The notes below the pieces were generated by a model, which saw only the letters and a program-made list of their open reading frames with translations, ran no database searches and had not been told where the DNA came from. This document shows positions 7,592 to 15,064 of a DNA stretch of 15,961 nucleotides, one piece after another (positions within the stretch are counted from its first letter, which is position 1; each line of letters starts with the position of its first letter). A program made the translations under genes and the position numbers. Where the stretch lies: the NCBI GenBank assembly GCA_021731425.1, contig JAKFXJ010000065.1, positions 1-15,961 of the forward strand, read 5' to 3'. Origin of the DNA: Limnohabitans sp. (lineage in GTDB: Bacteria > Pseudomonadota > Gammaproteobacteria > Burkholderiales > Burkholderiaceae_C).

Positions 7592-7620
7592 AAAAAAAAC
7601 CCCCGACCAGAGGCCGAGGG
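7592..7620 (-). terminator. Intrinsic terminator upstream of hemJ
   Basis: On the minus strand, bases 7620-7612 pair with 7608-7600 to give a 9-bp GC-rich stem (two G-U pairs) with a 3-base TCT loop. Eight Ts follow directly (7599-7592). It is the best intrinsic terminator in the window. It faces leftwards and ends about 50 bases before the hemJ ATG, so it cannot end any protein gene here and must serve the RNA upstream. Confidence 0.85.
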
Positions 7621-7693
7621 CAGGAAGCCTTTTTGCTTTCACACATCAAGGCGCCCGCTCAGGGAGGAAAAGCGGGAGGCAGCAAGCTGCCCG
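7592..7693 (-). ncRNA. Predicted ~100-nt structured RNA: small RNA or hemJ attenuator leader
   Basis: A good promoter (7700-7728) and a strong terminator (7592-7620) bracket this stretch, and between them hairpins are packed with almost no gaps. Hairpin 1 pairs 7691-7687 with 7682-7678 (GGCAG, loop CUUG, CUGCC). Hairpin 2 pairs 7676-7671 with 7659-7654 (CCCGCU with AGCGGG) around an 11-nt loop containing CCUCCC. Hairpin 3 pairs 7652-7648 with 7631-7627 (GCCUU with AAGGC). The terminator is the fourth. No convincing open reading frame fits. It is either a free small RNA or a transcription-attenuation leader of hemJ. The CCUCC loop complements Shine-Dalgarno sequences, as in anti-SD small RNAs known from Alpha- and Betaproteobacteria. 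It has not been compared with any database here. Confidence 0.7.
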
Positions 7694-7699
7694 AGAGGG

Positions 7700-7728
7700 A
7701 ATTTATCAAATAACAAAACCAATAACAA
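7700..7728 (-). promoter_or_regulatory. Sigma70-type promoter for the hemJ-upstream RNA
   Basis: On the minus strand TTGTTA (7728-7723) and TAAATT (7705-7700) are separated by exactly 17 bases in an AT-rich patch that stands out from the GC-rich surroundings. The start site should fall near 7693, just before the first hairpin. Confidence 0.65.
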
Positions 7729-7805
7729 GGTCGTGTTTGTTTTTTATGTTGTTTTTATCATTTATGGTCGGCGGGCCTTTCTTGTGAGCCGAAACTGCCA
7801 CCTGA

Positions 7806-10045
<2,240 letters not shown>

Positions 10046-10054
10046 TCGGCCAGA

Positions 10055-10744
10055 TCAGCCCAAGTGCTGCTTGAAAAATGCCAGTGTGCGTTCCCGCGCC
10101 AGCTGGGCCGAGGGTGCATGCCATGAACCGCGCTGGTCGCAGTTGAAGCCGTGGTGGGCGGCATAGGTGAACACCTGCACGGAGGGGTGGGTCTTTTTGA
10201 AAGCCTCCACCGTGTCCAGTGGAATCCACTTGTCTTCGTCGGCAAAGTGCGCCATGACGGGCACCCGAGGTTGGCGAGCGATTTCGGCTTCTGTGGTGAC
10301 ACCGCCACCGTAATAAGGCGCTGCTGCACTCAAACCGGACAGCGTGCAGGCCGCACGCCAGGTCAGCAAGCCGCCCCAGCAATACCCCACCATGCCCACC
10401 TTGCCGCCCGACACCTTGGCGGCATGGTTAATCGCCGCCTGAATGTCCTGCAGCACACCGGGTGCAGGCAAGGCCTCTACGGCCGTTTTGTAGCCAAAAC
10501 CCTCACCCATGTCGGCATCGGTGTAACCCAGCTCGACCCCTGGCTTGACCCGGTGGAATGCGGCCGGGGCCACCGCCAGATAACCGTCGGCGGCATAGCC
10601 ATCGGCCACGGCGCGAATGTGGATATTGACGCCAAAAATCTCCTGAATCACCACCACGGCCCCTTTGGGGGTGCCTGCAGGGCGGGCTTCGTAGGCTGGC
10701 AAGGCTGTGCCGTCAGCGCTTTGGAGTTCAATCATCGTTCCCAT
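10055..10744 (-). CDS. Dienelactone-hydrolase-family protein
   Basis: This 229-residue cytoplasmic alpha/beta hydrolase belongs to the dienelactone hydrolase family (carboxymethylenebutenolidase type, chlorocatechol branch of aromatic degradation). The nucleophile is Cys122 in GYCWGG, Glu35 sits in QEIFGVN, the acid is Asp171 (or Asp169) in ADEDKWIP and the base His198 in AAHHGFNC. The Cys nucleophile and the glutamate are hallmarks of true family members. ATG 10744 is chosen since AAAGG lies about seven bases before it; the frame is open to TTG 10765. It is 27 bases after the HCCA-isomerase-like gene and converges on corA with only nine bases between stops. The in vivo substrate is unknown. 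Confidence 0.88.
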   Translation of the reverse strand: MGTMIELQSADGTALPAYEARPAGTPKGAVVVIQEIFGVNIHIRAVADGYAADGYLAVAPAAFHRVKPGVELGYTDADMGEGFGYKTAVEALPAPGVLQDIQAAINHAAKVSGGKVGMVGYCWGGLLTWRAACTLSGLSAAAPYYGGGVTTEAEIARQPRVPVMAHFADEDKWIPLDTVEAFKKTHPSVQVFTYAAHHGFNCDQRGSWHAPSAQLARERTLAFFKQHLG

Positions 10745-10771
10745 GTTTTGGCCTTTCAGGTTCAAATGTGT

Positions 10772-11374
10772 TCAACCGACCAGCACACGCTCGACGAAGT
10801 CGAGTCGGTCTTGGCCCCAAAAAATCTCGCCATCGACCACATAGCTGGGCGCTCCAAACACCCCCGCATCGATGGCCGACTGGGTATAGGTCTCGTAACG
10901 CTCTTGCACCGCCTGGGTGCGAGATGCCTCCATCAGCGAACCCGGCAAGTCCTGCTCGCTCAGCAGCTCAGCCAACACCTTGTCATCGGCCATGTTGCGC
11001 TCTTGCGCCCAGCAAGCCGCCAAAATCGCACCCGCGATCTTCATGGCCGCCTGAGTACCTTGGGCCAGATCGGCGGCAATGATCAGGCGGGCCGAATCGT
11101 CACCACCAACGGGGAAATACCTGGGCTTGAGGTTCAAAGGCACTTTCAGGTGCTGGCTGAAACGCTGCAACTCCATCAAGCGGTAAGCCTGCCGCTGCGG
11201 CGCCCGCTGCCCAAGTGGCAAGCCCCCCGAAATGGGAAACACCTTGCCGCCCAAGTCGATCGGCATGACACGCACCGCAGCGCCCGTGCGCTGCACGAGG
11301 TCGGCCAAGCGCTGGTGGCCCAGATAAGCCCACGGGCTTTGCGGGGCGAAGTAATAGTCCACTGTGCGACCCAT
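10772..11374 (-). CDS. 2-hydroxychromene-2-carboxylate isomerase / DsbA-like family protein
   Basis: The 200-residue product has the thioredoxin-like fold with an inserted helical domain shared by HCCA isomerases, kappa-class glutathione transferases and FrnE-type DsbA relatives. The start MGRTVDYYFAPQSPWAYLGH carries a serine (Ser13) where HCCA isomerase uses one for glutathione and where DsbA has its CxxC; no CxxC is present, so it is not a disulfide oxidase. The C-terminal GVFGAPSYVVDGEIFWGQDR is typical of the family. ATG 11374 is preceded by AGGAGA. It begins a probable two-gene operon with the dienelactone-hydrolase-like gene, divergent from the SDR gene. Glutathione-dependent isomerisation is likely; the substrate is open. 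Confidence 0.87.
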   Translation of the reverse strand: MGRTVDYYFAPQSPWAYLGHQRLADLVQRTGAAVRVMPIDLGGKVFPISGGLPLGQRAPQRQAYRLMELQRFSQHLKVPLNLKPRYFPVGGDDSARLIIAADLAQGTQAAMKIAGAILAACWAQERNMADDKVLAELLSEQDLPGSLMEASRTQAVQERYETYTQSAIDAGVFGAPSYVVDGEIFWGQDRLDFVERVLVG

Positions 11375-11390
11375 GCTGTCTCCTGGTGTG

Positions 11391-11419
11391 TTGTGTAATC
11401 TTTGAAGCAACGGTTTTAA
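11391..11419 (+). promoter_or_regulatory. Candidate promoter of the SDR-MaoC pair with a small palindrome
   Basis: TTGTGT (11391-11396) and TTTTAA (11414-11419) are separated by 17 bases. The -10 overlaps a short inverted repeat, CGGTT/AACCG at 11411-11422, in a 77-base spacer between two divergent genes. A shared repressor site is possible. The promoter match is moderate. Confidence 0.35.
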
Positions 11420-11451
11420 CCGCAAGCGAACATTTTTGCAGGAGATACGCG

Positions 11452-12198
11452 ATGAACAAGGTCTTGTTGGTGACCGGTGGCAGTCGGGGCATCGGGGCCG
11501 CTACCGCCCTGTTGGCCGCACAAAATGGCTGGTCGGTGGCGGTGAACTACACCGCCAACTCATTGGCCGCCGACGAAGTGGCACGCCAAATCCGCGCCGC
11601 GGGTGGCCAAGCCATGTCAGTGCAGGCCGATGTGGCCGATGAAGGGCAAGTGCTGCGCATGTTTCAGCACATCGACGCCAAATTCGGCCGCCTGACCGGG
11701 CTGGTCAACAACGCAGGGGTGGTCGATGTGACCGCCCGCGTCCAAGACATGAGCGTGGCCCGCTGGAAACGCATGTTCGACATCAACGTGATCGGCAGCA
11801 TGATCTGCGCCCGTGAAGCCGTGCGCCGCATGAGCACCCAACACGGCGGCGAAGGCGGCAGCATCGTCAACGTGTCCAGTGCCGCGTCACGCCTGGGCTC
11901 GCCCGGCCAGTATGTGGACTACGCCGCCGCCAAAGGGGCGATTGACGCTTTCACCATCGGCTTGGCCAAAGAAGTGGCTGCCGAAGGCATCCGCGTGAAC
12001 GCCGTACGCCCAGGCCTGATCGAGACCGAGATCCACGCCTCGGGCGGCTTGCCCAACCGCGTCAAAGAGCTGCAGCACTTGGTGCCTGCCCAGCGCGGCG
12101 GCACCGCCGAAGAAGTGGCAGAAGGCATCGTGTGGCTTTTGTCGGACAAGGCCAGCTACACCACCATGAGTTTTCTCGACATTTCGGGAGGCCGTTGA
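11452..12198 (+). CDS. Short-chain dehydrogenase/reductase (classical SDR)
   Basis: This is a 248-residue NAD(P)-dependent oxidoreductase of the classical SDR type. The cofactor motif TGGSRGIG is at 8-15, NNAG at 86-89, the catalytic serine at 142-143 and YxxxK as Tyr157-Lys161. The C-terminal RVNAVRPGLIETEIH is usual for FabG-like members. Asn32, after the second strand, with no acidic residue at its end, leans towards NADP, though this is weak evidence. ATG 11452 has AGGAGA ahead of it. The stop overlaps the MaoC gene start (TGATG). With a MaoC hydratase partner, reduction or oxidation of a 3-hydroxyacyl-CoA-like substrate is plausible, but SDR substrates cannot be read from sequence. Confidence 0.92.
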   Translation: MNKVLLVTGGSRGIGAATALLAAQNGWSVAVNYTANSLAADEVARQIRAAGGQAMSVQADVADEGQVLRMFQHIDAKFGRLTGLVNNAGVVDVTARVQDMSVARWKRMFDINVIGSMICAREAVRRMSTQHGGEGGSIVNVSSAASRLGSPGQYVDYAAAKGAIDAFTIGLAKEVAAEGIRVNAVRPGLIETEIHASGGLPNRVKELQHLVPAQRGGTAEEVAEGIVWLLSDKASYTTMSFLDISGGR

Positions 12199-12659
12199 TG
12201 GCTGAATTCAAGTACTACTGGGAAGACTTTGCGCCCGGTGAAGTGCGTGACCTGGGTACCATCACGCCCACCCGCGAAGAGATCATCGCCTTCGCCACAC
12301 AGTTCGACCCGCAGCCCTTTCACCTGAACGACGAGGCGGCCAAGGCCTCTGTGTTTGGCGCCCTGTCGGCCAGTGGCTGGCACACCTGTTCGATGGCCAT
12401 GCGGCTGATGGTGACCAACTTTTTGTGCGACACCTCCAGCCTCGGCTCGCCAGGCCTGGAAAATATCAAATGGCTCAAACCGGTTTACCCGGGCGACACC
12501 CTGCGTCTGCAAAGCACCATGCTCGAGACCAAACCCATGGGCAAGCGACCGGATGTGGGCATGACACGCAACCTGTGGGAAATGTTCAACCAGCACGGCG
12601 ACAAAGTGCTGCACATGGAAGGCTGGGGCATGTTCAGAAGGCGCCACCCAGCGGCCTGA
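12198..12659 (+). CDS. MaoC-like hotdog-fold dehydratase/hydratase
   Basis: The 153-residue product is a single-hotdog MaoC-domain protein. The hydratase residues Asp37 and His42 lie in QFDPQPFHLNDEAA, matching the R-specific enoyl-CoA hydratase pattern, followed by GALSASGWHTCSMAMRLM. Such enzymes add water to or remove it from enoyl-CoA thioesters as dimers. Its ATG overlaps the SDR stop by one base, so the two are translated as a pair. A role in side-chain or branched acyl-CoA metabolism fits both genes; PHA precursor supply is an alternative, without support from neighbours here. The next gene starts 29 bases later and may have its own promoter. Confidence 0.9.
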   Translation: MAEFKYYWEDFAPGEVRDLGTITPTREEIIAFATQFDPQPFHLNDEAAKASVFGALSASGWHTCSMAMRLMVTNFLCDTSSLGSPGLENIKWLKPVYPGDTLRLQSTMLETKPMGKRPDVGMTRNLWEMFNQHGDKVLHMEGWGMFRRRHPAA

Positions 12660-12676
12660 GCAAGCGCCTAAAGGGG

Positions 12677-12682
12677 CACAAT
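12677..12682 (+). promoter_or_regulatory. Possible -10 box at the marC start
   Basis: CACAAT lies six bases before the marC ATG, within GGCACAAT, the same octamer as at the hemB promoter. There is no Shine-Dalgarno sequence. No convincing -35 is found 16-18 bases upstream, so this is weak. Confidence 0.3.
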
Positions 12683-12688
12683 GGCGTG

Positions 12689-13327
12689 ATGGACTTCAAA
12701 CCGCTCATCACCCTGCTGGCCATCGTCAACCCATTGGCGATCGTCCCGTTTTTCATCCACTACACCCAAGGTTTCAGCGCTGCCCAGCGCAAAAAAACCA
12801 TTTGGGTGTCGTCCTTTTCTGCCTTTGTGGTGATTGCAGCCAGCGCTTTACTAGGCCTGCAAATCCTGGAGTTCTTCGGCATCTCGCTGGCCAGCTTTCA
12901 AGTCGGCGGCGGCATGCTGCTCTTGACCGCCGCGCTGTCGATGCTGAATGCCCAGCCCGCTGAAGCCCGCGCCAGTGCCGACGAAGTGCATGACGCCGAA
13001 GCCAAAGCCGCCATGGGCGCCAGCATCGCCGTGGTGCCGCTGACCATCCCGCTGCTGACCGGCCCGGCCACCATGTCCACCGTGGTGATTTACGCCGAAA
13101 AAGCCAAGAACTTTGCCCAGCTGGGCACCCTGGTCGGCTACGGCGTGGTCATTGCGCTGGCCACCGCCCTGTGTTTTTCACTGGCTACGCCCATTGCCCG
13201 AATCTTGGGCAAAACCGGCATCAACGTCATGACCCGGCTAATGGGTTTGATTTTGGCTGCGCTGGCTGTGGAAGTGATGGCCGACGGGCTGCACAAACTG
13301 TTTCCGGTGCTGGCGCGGGGATTGTGA
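12689..13327 (+). CDS. MarC-family integral membrane protein
   Basis: The 212-residue product has about six membrane spans in two blocks separated by a charged stretch (about 85-110), the layout of the MarC/UPF0056 family. The opening FKPLITLLAIVNPLAIVPFF and the later VVPLTIPLLTGPATMSTVV with its GPA motif are the family marks. Its biochemical function is unknown; the old link of marC to multiple antibiotic resistance in E. coli was withdrawn. ATG 12689 is chosen, although the frame runs open from 12425 inside the MaoC gene. There is no Shine-Dalgarno sequence, and GTG 12686 is an alternative. Confidence 0.88.
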   Translation: MDFKPLITLLAIVNPLAIVPFFIHYTQGFSAAQRKKTIWVSSFSAFVVIAASALLGLQILEFFGISLASFQVGGGMLLLTAALSMLNAQPAEARASADEVHDAEAKAAMGASIAVVPLTIPLLTGPATMSTVVIYAEKAKNFAQLGTLVGYGVVIALATALCFSLATPIARILGKTGINVMTRLMGLILAALAVEVMADGLHKLFPVLARGL

Positions 13328-13356
13328 GCGCCCGCCTTGGGACTGCAGGGTGACTC

Positions 13357-13385
13357 TTGCCAATTTTTGCCAAATTCACTAAGCT
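13357..13385 (+). promoter_or_regulatory. parDE promoter with tandem 10-bp repeats
   Basis: TTGCCA (13357-13362) and TAAGCT (13380-13385) are separated by 17 bases, with the parD ATG six bases beyond, so the mRNA could be leaderless. Two copies of a 10-bp unit, TTGCCAATTT and TTGCCAAATT, sit head to tail at 13357-13376, one helical turn apart and overlapping the -35. This suits autorepression by a ribbon-helix-helix antitoxin. The -10 is a poor match (3 of 6). Confidence 0.5.
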
Positions 13386-13391
13386 TTCCAC

Positions 13392-13643
13392 ATGAGCACC
13401 ATGAACATTTCCTTGCCTGAAACCTTGAAGACCTTCGTGGATCTGCAAGTCAGCGAGCGCGGCTACGGCACCAGCAGCGAGTACGTGCGTGAGTTGATCC
13501 GCAAAGACCAGGATCGCCTGCAATTGCGTGAAAAACTCTTGGCCGGAGCCAGCTCTTCCCCCACAGCATCCATCGATGAAACCTACTTTGATGGTTTGCG
13601 TGACCGGGTTCACCAAGCCACCCGGACCACCTCACCCCGGTGA
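13392..13643 (+). CDS. parD: ParD-family antitoxin
   Basis: This 83-residue protein is the antitoxin of a type II parDE module. The N-terminal 45 residues form a ribbon-helix-helix DNA-binding domain: MNISLPETLKTFVDLQV, then GYGTSSEYVRELIRKDQ. The variable C-terminal part should wrap the toxin. It probably also represses its own promoter. Two ATGs are in frame, 13392 and 13401 (MNISLPE); neither has a ribosome binding site, and the first suits the predicted +1. Its stop overlaps the toxin start by four bases (GTGA). Confidence 0.9.
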   Translation: MSTMNISLPETLKTFVDLQVSERGYGTSSEYVRELIRKDQDRLQLREKLLAGASSSPTASIDETYFDGLRDRVHQATRTTSPR

Positions 13644-13966
13644 AAACAAAGCCAGTCATCCCGCGTGAATTGGCCCTTCGGGATGTTGAGCAAGCTGTTG
13701 CCTACTATTTAGACGAGGGGGCACCATCTGCCGCACTCGGTTTGATTGATGCGTTGGAAAAAGCCTATTCCCACATCAGCCGTCACCCCGCAACGGGATC
13801 TCCGCGATACGCCCACGAACTGAACCTGCCGGGTCTTCGGTTTTGGCCACTGACCCGCTACCCACACGGTGTTTTTTACATCGAAAAAGCAGACCACATC
13901 GATGTTTGGCGCGTGTTGCACGGTCAACGCGATCTACCTGCCTGGCTTCAAACCGAACCCGATTGA
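13640..13966 (+). CDS. parE: ParE/RelE-superfamily toxin
   Basis: The 108-residue product has the RelE/ParE fold pattern: an N-terminal helix pair (ELALRDVEQAVAYYLDEGAPSAALGLIDALEKAYSHI in parts, residues 10-46), then PATGSPRYAHELNLPGLRFWPLTRYPHGVFYIEK and the final strand DVWRVLHGQRDLP. The arginines before the last strand and the VLHGQRD ending are typical of ParE. ParE toxins poison DNA gyrase, though some members of the superfamily cut mRNA; the target here is inferred from the ParD partner. It starts at GTG 13640, overlapping parD, so antitoxin is made first. It ends 54 bases from the convergent LysR gene. No frameshift or truncation is seen, so the module looks functional. Confidence 0.88.
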   Translation: MKTKPVIPRELALRDVEQAVAYYLDEGAPSAALGLIDALEKAYSHISRHPATGSPRYAHELNLPGLRFWPLTRYPHGVFYIEKADHIDVWRVLHGQRDLPAWLQTEPD

Positions 13967-14020
13967 GTTCACCTTGAAGGCATTGAAACAGCGGTGCCAA
14001 GTCTCAGCGGTAAAGGAAAA

Positions 14021-14959
14021 TCACACCCCAAACCCGCTTTCAAGCCCCTTCTTTAAGTGACCCACCAAGGCCGCGACCGCCCGGGGCACATGCGGCGCAT
14101 AAGGGCGGATGGCATAAATGGTTTCGGCAAAGGCACCCACAGGTTTCCAAGCCGGCAGCACACGCACCAATTGGCCTTTGCGCAACTCGGCCTGGGCGCT
14201 GAAGTCGGGCATCAGGGCAATGCCTGCGCCCGTGAGTGCAGCTTCGCGCAGGGCTTCGCTGTTGTTGGCGGCAAAGCGGCCACTCACGGGCACGGTGATG
14301 CGCTCGCCCGGTTCTGAGGGTTCGCGCGGCTCAAATGTCCAGGCCGGTGTGTCTTGCGAGCGGGGGTAATGCAGGCAGTTGTGGGTTTGAAGCTCGGCCG
14401 GGTTTTGCGGTTCGCCAAATTGACCGATGTAAGCACGGGTGGCCACCAGCACCGATTCGGTGGCGCACAGCGCCCAAGCCACATGCGTATCCGGCGGGCG
14501 GGCAGTATGGCGGATGGCCAGGTCATACCCTTCTGTGGCCAAGGCGCTCAGGCGGTCGGACAGGTCCAGCTCGATGCGCACATCCGGAAAATCTTTCAGA
14601 TAAGCGGCGAACAAGGGCACGAGTTGCTGCCTGGCCAGCGCCACAGGCGCGGTCACGCGCAGCAAGCCACTGGGCTGTTCAGCCAAATCACGAACCTGGG
14701 CAAAGCTTTGCGCGATCTGCTCGAACGACGCGCGGGTGTCATCCACCAGCCTTTGGCCCGCCTCGGTCAGGCGCAAGCTGCGGGTGGTGCGCTGCACCAA
14801 GGTGACCTTGGCCGCACGCTCGAGCTCGGCGATGCGCTGGCTCATGGCGGCCTTGCTCACACCCAGCCGTGCGGCGGTGGCCGTGTAACTGCCCTGCTGC
14901 GCCAGCACGCTCAGCCAATGCAGATGCGTCCACAGGGCGGTGATTTTTTTCTCTTCCAT
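14021..14959 (-). CDS. LysR-type transcriptional regulator
   Basis: The 312-residue product has a winged helix-turn-helix at about 8-66 (HLHWLSVLAQQGSYTATAARLGVSKAAMSQRIAELE in parts) and a periplasmic-binding-protein-like effector domain from about 90 on. It resembles the single-gene LysR regulators that sit divergent to a target gene. It is divergent from mmsA with a 105-base spacer holding a strong inverted repeat, so it probably controls mmsA and itself, with an acyl or amino acid catabolite as effector (inference). ATG 14959 is chosen; the frame is open to TTG 14986 inside the operator, and a GTG at 14965 is possible. No strong ribosome binding site is seen for any. Confidence 0.9.
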   Translation of the reverse strand: MEEKKITALWTHLHWLSVLAQQGSYTATAARLGVSKAAMSQRIAELERAAKVTLVQRTTRSLRLTEAGQRLVDDTRASFEQIAQSFAQVRDLAEQPSGLLRVTAPVALARQQLVPLFAAYLKDFPDVRIELDLSDRLSALATEGYDLAIRHTARPPDTHVAWALCATESVLVATRAYIGQFGEPQNPAELQTHNCLHYPRSQDTPAWTFEPREPSEPGERITVPVSGRFAANNSEALREAALTGAGIALMPDFSAQAELRKGQLVRVLPAWKPVGAFAETIYAIRPYAPHVPRAVAALVGHLKKGLESGFGV

Positions 14960-14965
14960 CCGCAC

Positions 14966-14987
14966 ATTGTTCACTATTTTGAACAAT
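14966..14987. promoter_or_regulatory. LysR-type operator between the regulator gene and mmsA
   Basis: ATTGTTCA (14966-14973) and TGAACAAT (14980-14987) form a perfect 8-bp inverted repeat with a 6-base spacer and contain the T-N11-A LysR motif. Its centre is about 64 bases upstream of the predicted mmsA start site, the usual place of a LysR recognition site, and it lies just before the regulator's own start codon, fitting autorepression. Confidence 0.75.
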
Positions 14988-15005
14988 CAATTCAGGTTTG
15001 CGGGA

Positions 15006-15034
15006 TTGCGGGGAGGAATGTGGGTGCCTAAACT
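15006..15034 (+). promoter_or_regulatory. Candidate mmsA promoter
   Basis: TTGCGG (15006-15011) and TAAACT (15029-15034) are separated by 17 bases; +1 would be near 15041, leaving a short leader with GGAG before the mmsA ATG. The -35 is weak, as expected for an activated promoter. Confidence 0.5.
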
Positions 15035-15064
15035 GCATCCAAATTCACACACCCGGAGTTCATC

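Noticed and set aside
10151..11398. 415-residue open frame antisense to the dienelactone-hydrolase and isomerase genes
   Set aside because: It spans two well-supported genes and their gap, has no ribosome binding site and no family resemblance.
13392..13966. parDE as a sign of a mobile island
   Set aside because: No integrase, transposase, flanking repeats or attachment site is visible, and the neighbours on both sides are ordinary chromosomal genes.
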